From: DASZBR01 sp033763845
GTDB taxonomy: Bacteria; Pseudomonadota; Gammaproteobacteria; DASZBR01
Direction of reading: 5' to 3'
Assembly: GCA_033763845.1 (NCBI GenBank)
Contig: JANRJR010000082.1
Coordinates: 1 to 27,659, forward strand
DNA: 27,659 nt
In this document: positions 1 through 6,537 of the stretch, piece after piece
Layout: each line of letters opens with the position of its first letter
How positions within the stretch are numbered: the first letter of the stretch is position 1
Program-made: the position numbers and the translations under genes
The notes under the pieces: generated by a model
What the model saw: only the letters and a program-made list of their open reading frames with translations
Databases searched by the model: none
What the model was told of the DNA's origin: nothing

Positions 1-182
1 GCTTGATTGATATTTTGAGGAGGTGCTGTTCTCCCCTGTACAGATTTGTCTGTTTTAAGATCGGTTTGCAACGCAGACATAATATTATCTTGTGGTGTTC
101 CAAATTTGGCGTGCGCAACACATCCCACCAATAAAGTACACCCCAAAATTCCGAGTGACCGCAATAAATACTTTCGTTCCAT
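1..182 (-). CDS. mshL: Putative pilus secretin (MshL-like), N-terminal fragment
   Basis: Only the first 60 or so codons are present; the gene runs off the left edge. The protein opens with a charged start (MERKYLLRS), a hydrophobic stretch and a lipobox-like LLVGC at residues 17-21, so it is probably an outer-membrane lipoprotein. An AHA-K site just after could serve signal peptidase I instead. The rest is a polar, Gln/Pro-containing linker, as found before the first domain of secretins. ATG at 182 is chosen; the adjacent in-frame GTG at 185 is better spaced from AAGGG and could be the true start. Identity rests mainly on position: it follows the MshK/PilP-like gene by about 33 bp, where mshL (or pilQ) normally sits. 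No secretin domain is visible, so the call is an inference from context. Confidence 0.5.
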   Translation of the reverse strand, partial: MERKYLLRSLGILGCTLLVGCVAHAKFGTPQDNIMSALQTDLKTDKSVQGRTAPPQNINQ

Positions 183-215
183 CACTAGCGCAACCCTTAC
201 ATTCAACAATTAATT

Positions 216-551
216 TTACTGACGCAATTGTTTAAAATTAAAATCTGCAAATTTTAAGACAAACGACTCGTTCGTTTTAGATTTTAATGTAACGGAATTC
301 TTCGAAATTTCTGTAACTTTGTAATCACCAATGCTTTCACCAATGTGCAACACTTTTCCATTAATGATGATAGTAGATTTATTCGGTTCAGAGAAGATAC
401 CATCTAATCGCAATCCATGACTAGATGTCCCATCAAAATTATCAACATAACTTCCTTCTGGGCTTGGTTGAGTAGGATCCCAACCTTGGTCTTCGGCGAA
501 ACTCGCCGTTGATACAAATACTAATAAAGTAATCCAAAAAAACTTACGCAT
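216..551 (-). CDS. mshK: MshK/PilP/GspB-like pilus assembly protein
   Basis: A 111-residue exported protein. Residues 1-19 form a signal peptide ending SFA, with the mature part starting EDQGW. The rest resembles the C-terminal domain of PilP/GspB/MshK proteins: LRLDGIFSEP, then INGKVLHIGESI and a strand-rich tail (VTEISKNSVTLKS). In these systems the domain lies in the periplasm and links the inner-membrane MshJ/PilO subcomplex to the secretin. The small size fits MshK (about 100 residues) better than PilP (about 175). The start overlaps the preceding MshJ-like gene by 8 bp, pointing to translational coupling, and the secretin fragment follows. Fold assignment is fairly secure; the MSHA-specific name rests on gene order. 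Confidence 0.65.
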   Translation of the reverse strand: MRKFFWITLLVFVSTASFAEDQGWDPTQPSPEGSYVDNFDGTSSHGLRLDGIFSEPNKSTIIINGKVLHIGESIGDYKVTEISKNSVTLKSKTNESFVLKFADFNFKQLRQ

Positions 552-1209
552 TCAATAACCCCTCATCCAAACTAATCGTGTGAACTTTGAGCGTCACTGT
601 GGCGACAGGATATTTTTGAACCTGATAATCAATGCTGTCAAAATATAATTGACCGGGTAATTTTTCCAACTGTTGTAGATAGCGCTGAGTTGCAAAATAA
701 TTTCCTGTAAAACTAATTTCAAACACATGCTGATAAAAAGGCGCTTGCGCTACTCCAACGGTAGCTGGAGTTTGAGTGGTATTTTTTTTATTGGGCTCTT
801 GACCCGGAGCCTCCAGACTGAAGGGAATGCTCCCCATATTTTGAATACGCGTAAATTTAATGTCGGGATCTTTAGCAAACACCCCTTTTAATTGATCCAA
901 CATTTGTTGAGAAGAAACCAATCGTCGAGAAATTTGTTGTAATTGCTGTCGCAAATCTTCTAATTTCTTCTGCGTCGCGAGAATATCCGGATCAGAACGC
1001 AACGCTTTTACTCGATCCTGGGCGGTCGTAATTACTTTGGTTTTTGCCTGTAAATCCTTAATTTGTCCATCTGTCGACGCCTTAGTTTGGCTATAGTAAG
1101 CTTCCCACGTCATCGTCCACAAAAAATAAAACACCGCCAAAAACAAACCTAATACAAGAACACGTTGTTGCTGAGATAAAGTTTGCAACCACAAACGAAG
1201 CTTATCCAT
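544..1209 (-). CDS. mshJ: MshJ/PilO-like inner-membrane pilus assembly protein
   Basis: A 221-residue bitopic membrane protein. A short cytoplasmic N-terminus (MDKLRLWLQTLSQQQ) precedes one membrane segment at about residues 17-37. A long heptad-like coiled coil follows at about 44-110, then a globular C-terminal part with FEISFTGNYFATQRYLQQLE, the ferredoxin-like core of PilO/MshJ/GspM proteins. Such proteins pair with PilN-type partners in the inner membrane to align the pilus machine. The ATG overlaps the stop of the PilN-like gene (TAATG) and the 3' end overlaps the MshK-like gene by 8 bp, so all belong to one operon. PilO is the main alternative name; the neighbours favour MshJ. Confidence 0.7.
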   Translation of the reverse strand: MDKLRLWLQTLSQQQRVLVLGLFLAVFYFLWTMTWEAYYSQTKASTDGQIKDLQAKTKVITTAQDRVKALRSDPDILATQKKLEDLRQQLQQISRRLVSSQQMLDQLKGVFAKDPDIKFTRIQNMGSIPFSLEAPGQEPNKKNTTQTPATVGVAQAPFYQHVFEISFTGNYFATQRYLQQLEKLPGQLYFDSIDYQVQKYPVATVTLKVHTISLDEGLLNA

Positions 1210-1820
1210 TAAATTTTTCCTCCTACCGCTTTCGCAAGAGGAGCAGTCACAGATGTTAAAGCAAATGTCATCGTCTTACTTTTTTCATCTGTATTTTTTT
1301 CAATATTAATGGTGTGAAACTTAACACCTGAAAAACAAGGCGTAGCGCCCATTTGTTTAATCAAACTCATAATTAACAACGGATCGTAAGTACTACCCTC
1401 AAATGTCATATTTCGCGAGACTGGCTCTATTCTCAACCTTGTTAACCATATACCTGGAACTTGTGTCGAAGAAAGTGACTTGAAGTAATCAGACACCAGA
1501 GGACACGCATCATCTGGTGATTTAATATTCAGTAAGCCCAACAACTGTTTCTTTGATGCCAATTCCTGTTGTAGTTGAACTAAATCAACCCCACCACCCG
1601 CTTTTTGCTCTTTCATGAAACGAGCGTTTGTCTCGATATAGACCTTTTGCATTGCCTTGGCTCTGTATTTTGAAACTTCGAGCATCACCATTTGCACCAA
1701 TGTGATCAGCACAAAAAGCGCCATAAAACCCGCCGCAATTTGCAACACAACCGCCTCACCAAACCAATTACGTGAAACGCGTGGTAATGATTTATAGAGA
1801 TTTATCTGTTGCTTTTCCAT
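1209..1820 (-). CDS. PilN/MshI2-like inner-membrane pilus assembly protein
   Basis: A 203-residue protein starting MEKQQINLYKSLP; the INLY box near the N-terminus is the PilN hallmark that docks into the groove of PilM. One membrane segment spans about residues 22-48, followed by a coiled coil (about 50-95) and an alpha/beta C-terminal domain (WLTRLRIEP, then MTFEGSTYDP). In MSHA loci this partner is often called MshI2. It starts inside the end of the MshI/PilM-like gene (19-bp overlap) and runs into the MshJ-like gene by a one-base overlap, as expected for subunits made in fixed ratio. Family confidence is good; the exact name is uncertain. Confidence 0.65.
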   Translation of the reverse strand: MEKQQINLYKSLPRVSRNWFGEAVVLQIAAGFMALFVLITLVQMVMLEVSKYRAKAMQKVYIETNARFMKEQKAGGGVDLVQLQQELASKKQLLGLLNIKSPDDACPLVSDYFKSLSSTQVPGIWLTRLRIEPVSRNMTFEGSTYDPLLIMSLIKQMGATPCFSGVKFHTINIEKNTDEKSKTMTFALTSVTAPLAKAVGGKI

Positions 1821-2758
1821 TGGCTTCCTTTTTCGTTACCCCTCAATGCTCCACCGATTGCATATAAACATTGTTGTAACTGTTCGGGTTCCACTCCAGA
1901 CGGCGCGGGGAGTTTATCATTGACATTTAAAGGTTCTACACTCACCCCTAAACTCTCTCTTAATTTTGAAGCCAAGGAAAGATCAGGCGAAATCAACAAA
2001 AATTTTGATACGGGCATTTGACCCAACCCATTTTCATAGTAATCACATGAACGCTGTATTTCGGTGACAAAAACATGAAATTCATCGCCACTTTGTGTTT
2101 TATTCAACTCCACATCTATTTTACGCACCAAATAAACAAAACCATCAGACATAATCGTCAATCGAGAACCATTTGAATTGGACTCAATAATTGCAACGCC
2201 TTCGCCTTTTTGCGCAAACAATTCAGCCACATTACGTACCGCAAATTCTGGAATGTCGATGACATTTAATGTCAAGCCAGACTCAACAATAAGTTTTGCA
2301 ACTAAATCAAGATAATTTTTTCGCGCAACAACCACATAAATTAATTCTTCATTTTGTGCTTTGCTCAAGTAAGGCACTTTAAAATAATCGACGACCGCAT
2401 CGGTCACTGAAAAATCAATTTGATCTTTGATATGAAACTTTAACGCATTCGATAATTCTTCTGCCGCAACAGGCAGATCGGGAATAGAAATTAAACTGTA
2501 GTCTTTGGGCTGCAAAACCCAGTTGCACAAATAACCTTGTAAACTGTATTTTTTGACTAGTGATGACAACGCGCGAAGAATTTCAAGCGGATCAAAAGAA
2601 GTTTGAATAAAATCACATTCTTTGACGACGGGCTTTTTTTGATCATCCCAATCTATGGTTGCAAAGGTCAAACCTTCTCGTAAAAAATGAACCGCACAAA
2701 TTCCTTTTGCTTGAAAGGGTTTATTCTTAAGAGACAATAATAAATCCTTTAAATGCAT
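1802..2758 (-). CDS. mshI: MshI/PilM-like cytoplasmic actin-fold pilus protein
   Basis: A 318-residue soluble protein without signal peptide or membrane helix. Its layout fits the actin-like PilM/MshI family: an N-terminal subdomain (AVHFLREGLTFATIDW), a KFHIKDQIDF segment that resembles the family's K-[YF] block, and a second subdomain around residues 190-215 (IIESNSNGSRLTIM) where PilM proteins bind nucleotide. Divergence is high and the phosphate-binding glycines of true PilM are not obvious, as is usual in MshI. It follows the prepilin gene by 13 bp and overlaps the PilN-like gene by 19 bp. It probably forms the cytoplasmic ring under the MshI2/MshJ complex. Confidence 0.6.
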   Translation of the reverse strand: MHLKDLLLSLKNKPFQAKGICAVHFLREGLTFATIDWDDQKKPVVKECDFIQTSFDPLEILRALSSLVKKYSLQGYLCNWVLQPKDYSLISIPDLPVAAEELSNALKFHIKDQIDFSVTDAVVDYFKVPYLSKAQNEELIYVVVARKNYLDLVAKLIVESGLTLNVIDIPEFAVRNVAELFAQKGEGVAIIESNSNGSRLTIMSDGFVYLVRKIDVELNKTQSGDEFHVFVTEIQRSCDYYENGLGQMPVSKFLLISPDLSLASKLRESLGVSVEPLNVNDKLPAPSGVEPEQLQQCLYAIGGALRGNEKGSQWKSNR

Positions 2759-2771
2759 AGCACCCTGCCCG

Positions 2772-3140
2772 TTAAGAAATTCCTAGTCCTACAAATGTGG
2801 CGGTTGTACCGCCCGCTCCATTTAACGTACAAGTTGCGGTTGCGCCATTTGCAATTGCTGCAGAAGTAATAGTGTATCCCGAGGGCAAACTACTTGGCAA
2901 TAGGTTCCCAACTGTTTGACAATTTGCAATTGTAATTCCATTTGCACTGTTTGCACTTCGTCTTGCAAAATTATCTGCGCTTGCAGCAGAGAGTGCAGCA
3001 GCTAAACTAGTTGTGCTATTCTGTTGAGCGGTTGTGCTTTGATTAATAAATCGTGGAATCGCAACAGCAAAAATAATCGCAATTAAAACCAACACAATAA
3101 TTAATTCTATTAAAGTAAATCCAGCATTTTTTTTCGACAT
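2772..3140 (-). CDS. MSHA-type prepilin (type IV pilin)
   Basis: A 122-residue prepilin. The leader MSKKNAG is followed by FTLIELII, giving a canonical G-F cleavage site for prepilin peptidase and Glu5 in the mature protein. A hydrophobic helix (to about residue 28) ends in AIPRF, typical of major pilins. The C-terminal half is rich in Ala, Ser, Thr and Gly and carries two cysteines (in IANCQTV and ATCTLN) that could form the pilin disulfide loop. It heads the leftward operon and is the most likely major subunit (MshA/MshB-like). The start has AAGG eight bases upstream, shared in mirror image with the opposite gene. Major versus minor status cannot be settled from sequence alone. Confidence 0.75.
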   Translation of the reverse strand: MSKKNAGFTLIELIIVLVLIAIIFAVAIPRFINQSTTAQQNSTTSLAAALSAASADNFARRSANSANGITIANCQTVGNLLPSSLPSGYTITSAAIANGATATCTLNGAGGTTATFVGLGIS

Positions 3141-3158
3141 TGAAAGGTCCTTGCAATC
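3141..3158. promoter_or_regulatory. Divergent 18-bp spacer with mirror-image ribosome sites
   Basis: The start codons of the leftward prepilin and the rightward MshC-like gene are only 18 bp apart. The spacer contains AAGG-T-CCTT at 3144-3152. Its left half reads as a Shine-Dalgarno AAGG for the plus gene (spacing 11) and its right half reads as AAGG on the minus strand for the prepilin (spacing 8). No room remains for promoters, so each arm must be transcribed from inside the opposite gene. I found no convincing -35/-10 pair. Confidence 0.6.
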
Positions 3159-3647
3159 ATGAAGTCATGGATGAAACATAACACTGCCTTTACACTCATT
3201 GAATTAATTGTCGTTATTTTAATTGCTGCAATAATTGCTGCAATTGCTGTTACCCGTTGGCCAGGCAGTCGAATCAATTTAAATTCAACTGCACAACAAT
3301 TAGCCAGCGACATACGTTACACACAAACACTTGCCATGTCACGCGCACAAGATTATCGCCTTAATGTTACTGCTTCAACTTATTCAATTACAACTGGCGG
3401 TGGAACCGCAGTAAATAATCCCATCACAGGAAGCGCAAGCGTCTCACTTCCTTCTGGAACAACGATTACTATTTCTCCCACGAATTTACCGAATAATTTA
3501 ATTGCATTTGATTCACAGGGAATTCCTTATACGAATTCCACAACGACAACTGCGCTAGGAAGCGCTGCTGTTATTACATTAACGTCTAATTCACTTACCA
3601 CCACGGTCACTATTCAACCTCAAACCGGAAGAGTCACAGTCCCATGA
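3159..3647 (+). CDS. mshC: GspH/FimT/MshC-like minor pseudopilin
   Basis: A 162-residue pseudopilin. After a ten-residue leader (an in-frame Met at residue 5 would shorten it) comes FTLIELIVVILIAAI, the N-terminal helix with Glu5. The segment AQQLASDIRYTQTLAMSRAQ is the GspH/FimT signature helix, and the C-terminal QPQTGRVTVP matches the family's conserved G-x-[IV] ending. The residue before the cleavage site is Ala (NTA-F), not the usual Gly, which may slow processing. In MSHA and type II secretion systems GspH-class subunits form part of a tip complex with the I, J and K classes, all encoded just downstream. The stop overlaps the next gene by 4 bp (ATGA). Confidence 0.7.
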   Translation: MKSWMKHNTAFTLIELIVVILIAAIIAAIAVTRWPGSRINLNSTAQQLASDIRYTQTLAMSRAQDYRLNVTASTYSITTGGGTAVNNPITGSASVSLPSGTTITISPTNLPNNLIAFDSQGIPYTNSTTTTALGSAAVITLTSNSLTTTVTIQPQTGRVTVP

Positions 3648-4012
3648 AAAAAATTTCTGCTGGGTTTACGTTAATTGAATTAATCCTTTTTATTGTAATA
3701 ATTGGTATTGCAGCTATTGCAGTTTTACTCTCTTTTCAGACATTGCTGACAAAATCACCCAACACAAACCGGCAAACCACCGCGATTATCCTTGCGCAGT
3801 CCCGGATGGACGTTATCATGGGTCAGTACTATCAGAATGGTTTTGCAAGTTTTTCGGATATTTGCTCGGGAGGCTCTCCTGCTGCGGTTTGTCAGACCCA
3901 AACTGGGTATACCATCACCTCCTCCATCATAAATAATGGCGCCTCAAAAACCATAACAGTCACAGTAAGTGGTCTAGGAGATGCTATAATTACCACACAG
4001 GTATGGAGTTGA
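3644..4012 (+). CDS. mshD: GspI/MshD-like minor pseudopilin
   Basis: A 122-residue pseudopilin with leader MKKISAG and mature start FTLIELILFIVII, a standard prepilin peptidase site. The segment TAIILAQSRMDVIMGQYYQNG after the helix is the A-x-x-[KR]-M-[DE] block typical of MshD/GspI subunits. Two cysteines (ICSGG, AVCQT) could form a disulfide. The C-terminus is a beta-rich SKTITVTVSGLGDAIITTQV. It is coupled to the MshC-like gene by an ATGA overlap, and its last codons hold the GGAG ribosome site of the next gene. It probably belongs to the pilus tip or initiation complex. Confidence 0.65.
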   Translation: MKKISAGFTLIELILFIVIIGIAAIAVLLSFQTLLTKSPNTNRQTTAIILAQSRMDVIMGQYYQNGFASFSDICSGGSPAAVCQTQTGYTITSSIINNGASKTITVTVSGLGDAIITTQVWS

Positions 4013-4014
4013 TT

Positions 4015-5319
4015 ATGAATGCTCGATCCCATCAAAAAGGCTTTTTGGCCATCGTTGCGATAGCAGTAGTCGTTATCGTTGCGTTTATCGCGGTAACCGC
4101 TACCTACCAATATGCCGGAGATTCGCTCTCTTCCGCCGCCCACTTGCGCTCCGCACAAGCCTTCCAAATCGCCCAAGCGGGTATTGAACAAGCCAAGTAC
4201 AACATAGTTACTCAAGGAAACACCTGCAGTGGGTATAGCAGCGGAACGGTTTCATTCACACCACCGTCTGGAAGTGGCGCTGGACAATACTTGGTAACAG
4301 GCACAACGAGCTCTGCGACCTCAACCTTAAATGGCGCTCTCACCAATTCAGCTACTACAATTCCCGTTGTCAGCACTTCAGGCTATACATCACCAGGCGC
4401 TTTTCAAATTGATTCGGAAGTGATTTATTACTCCGGCATTTCAGGTAATACATTCACAGGCGTTGTTCGAGGGATCAATGGTACAACCGCTGCGGCCCAT
4501 TCATCTGGTGCGATTGTTCAACAAAATGAATGCTTTATAACATCCACTGCTGGCATTCCAACCATTAACTCTGCTAACGGTAAACGAATCTTGACAGCAT
4601 TAATTGTAGGCACGAGCTTTGGATTTAATGTTGGCGGTAATTTTGTTATCCCAACAATGGGTGGAAGCGGAAGTTTTGATATGCAAGGCAGCTCAGTTGT
4701 TCAAAATCCTGGCGTAACATTGAATGGCCCTGGATTCCCTGCTTCAAATATTATTACGTCTAGCACAATTAATTGGACAGGAAATAACGCACAAACCCAA
4801 GTCAGCGGTGGAACACAAGCATCAAACCGAAACAACGAACTTTCAGATATTCAAGAAAATACGACGTTATTTAATTCGGGTAATTTTACCTCACAATATT
4901 TTAATCAAACCACAACAGAATTAAGAAACAATGCGATTTCGAATGGATGGCTTTACTCTAGCGGATCCAGCATTAATGGATTAAGCGGTCGCGTCATTTA
5001 TTATGATGGAAACCTTGATCTCACTGGAAATCAAACCATCGGTACCGTCGCAAATCCTGTACTCTTAATTGTAAATGGTAATTTTGATATGAGAGGAAAT
5101 GTTGATATCGTCGGTTTTGTTTTTGTGCTAGGTACATCAGATGTCGGAGGAAATACTACCATCACCGGATCATTTGCGAGCGCCGGAAATGCACAACTCT
5201 ACGGAAATACTCAAGTTACACTGAACCAACAAGTCTTGAACAGTGTTAATCAAATCACAGGGAATATGAACACGCGGTACAGTAGCAATGCAATCACTCT
5301 TCAAGAACAGTTTCAGTAA
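4015..5319 (+). CDS. GspK/MshP/PilX-like large minor pilin with beta-rich C-terminal domain
   Basis: A 434-residue protein. ATG at 4015 is preferred over 4003 because GGAG at 4005-4008 is spaced six bases from it. It begins NARSHQKGFLAIVAIAVVV: a G-F processing site and a pilin helix without Glu5, as in MshP, PilX and GspK. A helical AHLRSAQAFQIAQAGIEQA follows. Residues 111-169 form an FQIDSEVIYYSGI, then VVRGINGTTAAAHSSG, module that is also known from phage and surface proteins. The rest is glycine/asparagine-rich with repeated G-N-x-x-[IL]-x-G turns (DLTGNQTIG, DMRGNVDIVG, VGGNTTITG, QLYGNTQVT), suggesting a right-handed beta-solenoid. It may cap the pilus and act as an adhesive tip. Confidence 0.6.
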   Translation: MNARSHQKGFLAIVAIAVVVIVAFIAVTATYQYAGDSLSSAAHLRSAQAFQIAQAGIEQAKYNIVTQGNTCSGYSSGTVSFTPPSGSGAGQYLVTGTTSSATSTLNGALTNSATTIPVVSTSGYTSPGAFQIDSEVIYYSGISGNTFTGVVRGINGTTAAAHSSGAIVQQNECFITSTAGIPTINSANGKRILTALIVGTSFGFNVGGNFVIPTMGGSGSFDMQGSSVVQNPGVTLNGPGFPASNIITSSTINWTGNNAQTQVSGGTQASNRNNELSDIQENTTLFNSGNFTSQYFNQTTTELRNNAISNGWLYSSGSSINGLSGRVIYYDGNLDLTGNQTIGTVANPVLLIVNGNFDMRGNVDIVGFVFVLGTSDVGGNTTITGSFASAGNAQLYGNTQVTLNQQVLNSVNQITGNMNTRYSSNAITLQEQFQ

Positions 5320-5808
5320 TCACACATAATTCAATGTTGAAATCGTAGCTTTCAAGGTATAATTAACACTATTTTGTGTAATATTTAGCGTAATATTCAC
5401 GTATCGAATTGCTGTTGTTGTTCCCGCTGCAGCCCCTGCCCCGTTGTAATATCCAAACGTCAGTGTATTAATGCCGTCTGCTAATACGACTCCATTTCGT
5501 GTCAATTGTGTTCCCGATAAAGTATACGTCACTGCATTTCCATTGACATCTGTAAAGGTAAACGTACTAGCATTTGCTGTGGTAATACTGGTTGTTGAAT
5601 TAATAGCATGAATATCACGGATCATTCGCTCAATCGCCAAACGCCCTTGTTGATTCGCATTAACAATCTGTTGATTGTCATAATAACTATTAAATGCAGC
5701 GCCCATGACTCGTGAAGCAACCCCAGCGATAATAGATAAAATGACAATGACTATGATCATTTCAATCAAAGTAAAGCCTTGTTTTCGCGTCCGCTTCTGC
5801 TTTGCCAT
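5320..5808 (-). CDS. mshO: GspJ/MshO/PilW-like minor pseudopilin
   Basis: A 162-residue pseudopilin with a basic leader (MAKQKRTRKQG) and mature start FTLIEMIIVIVIL, a canonical cleavage site. The segment QGRLAIERMIRDIHAIN is the helix block of GspJ/PilW/MshO proteins (usually R-x-x-x-x-M-x-R-E-[IL]), and the remainder is beta-rich. It would complete the H-I-J-K set of minor subunits with the three plus-strand genes to its left. Its stop codon abuts the stop of the MshP-like gene with no base between, and its start lies 15 bp from pnuC, so it is a lone minus-strand gene here and is presumably expressed from a promoter inside pnuC. Confidence 0.65.
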   Translation of the reverse strand: MAKQKRTRKQGFTLIEMIIVIVILSIIAGVASRVMGAAFNSYYDNQQIVNANQQGRLAIERMIRDIHAINSTTSITTANASTFTFTDVNGNAVTYTLSGTQLTRNGVVLADGINTLTFGYYNGAGAAAGTTTAIRYVNITLNITQNSVNYTLKATISTLNYV

Positions 5809-5823
5809 GCTACAATCCTCTAT

Positions 5824-6381
5824 ATGAATATCACTGAATTTACTGCTGCGTCGACAGGTCTTGCGTGCGTTTATTTATGCACACGCGCGAACATTTGGAA
5901 TTTTATTTTCGGTATCATCAGCGTCACACTTTACATGATAATTTTCTTCCAAGTAAGGCTCTATGCAGACATGAGCCTTCAAATCTTCTATTTGGTTTTA
6001 CAATTTACGGGTTGGTATGGATGGCTTTATGGAAATACAAATCGCACGCCTCGAAAAATAGCCTGCGCCTCATCTAAAATACTTTTACTTTCTGGTATTG
6101 CAACACTGATATTATTTTATGGAAGCTTTTTTATTTTAAAAAACTATACCAATTCGAATACCTATTATATTGATGCAGTGACTACTGCGTTGAGTATCGT
6201 AGGACAGATCATGATGAATCGTAAATGGGTAGAAAGTTGGTTATGGTTTTTCGTTGCAGATGTGATTTCAGTCAAAATGTATTTATATAAACAGCTTTAT
6301 TACACAACGGGATTGTTTGCAATTTTCACAGTTTTGGCCTTAATGGGCTATTTTCATTGGCGAAAGCAATGTTATGATTGA
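5824..6381 (+). CDS. pnuC: PnuC-like nicotinamide riboside transporter
   Basis: A 185-residue membrane protein with about seven hydrophobic segments. Family blocks are clear: NIWNFIFGIISVTLY, then RLYADMSLQIFYLVLQF, then GWYGWLYG; near the C-terminus ESWLWFFVADVISVKMYLYK. PnuC proteins carry vitamin B3 precursors, usually nicotinamide riboside, across the inner membrane by facilitated diffusion, with uptake drawn by cytoplasmic kinases. The start at 5824 (MNITEF) is chosen because the upstream Met at 5779 would overlap the opposite gene and add a non-family extension; no good Shine-Dalgarno is seen. It is shorter than E. coli-type PnuC (about 240). The tRNA-Leu gene follows after 6 bp. The ligand cannot be told from sequence. 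Confidence 0.85.
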   Translation: MNITEFTAASTGLACVYLCTRANIWNFIFGIISVTLYMIIFFQVRLYADMSLQIFYLVLQFTGWYGWLYGNTNRTPRKIACASSKILLLSGIATLILFYGSFFILKNYTNSNTYYIDAVTTALSIVGQIMMNRKWVESWLWFFVADVISVKMYLYKQLYYTTGLFAIFTVLALMGYFHWRKQCYD

Positions 6382-6387
6382 AGTCTT

Positions 6388-6474
6388 GCCGAGATGGTGG
6401 AATTGGTAGACACGCAAGTTTCAGGTACTTGTGGGGGAAACCCTGTGGAGGTTCGAGTCCTCTTCTCGGCACCA
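6388..6474 (+). tRNA. tRNA-Leu (anticodon CAG)
   Basis: An 87-base class II tRNA. Acceptor arms GCCGAGA and TCTCGGC pair fully, then A and an encoded CCA follow. The anticodon stem CAAGT/ACTTG encloses the loop TTCAGGT, giving CAG, which reads CUG. A long variable arm and a T loop GTTCGAGTCC are present. It lies 6 bp after pnuC and is probably cut from a shared transcript. Confidence 0.96.
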
Positions 6475-6482
6475 GATTATAA

Positions 6483-6525
6483 CCTCATCCGTCCTTCGGG
6501 CACCTTCTCCGACAAGCGGAGAAGG
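6483..6525. repeat. REP-like palindromic intergenic repeat
   Basis: The stretch contains CCGTCCTTCGGGC followed by a perfect 9-bp stem (CCTTCTCCG at 6503-6511, CGGAGAAGG at 6517-6525) with a five-base loop. From memory this matches a family of dispersed CCTCATCC...CCTTCTCC palindromes seen between genes in many proteobacteria. It lies at the convergent ends of tRNA-Leu and purA. It may stabilise or end transcripts, but no T-run follows on either strand. Confidence 0.6.
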
Positions 6526-6537
6526 AAAAAATTAACT

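Noticed and set aside
3219..3250. Repeated ATTGCTGCAA units
   Set aside because: They encode the Ile-Ala-Ala helix of the pseudopilin and reflect codon repetition, not a DNA repeat element.
3110..3313. Minus-strand frame overlapping the prepilin/MshC-like junction
   Set aside because: It spans two convincing pilin genes in another frame and shows no pilin or other motif.
5809..5823. NAD-type riboswitch before pnuC
   Set aside because: Only 15 bp separate pnuC from the opposite gene, and no leader structure can be fitted outside coding DNA.
6503..6530. Hairpin after tRNA-Leu as an intrinsic terminator
   Set aside because: The stem is followed by A-rich, not T-rich, DNA on the plus strand, and on the minus strand no T-run follows it either. 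It fits a dispersed palindrome better.
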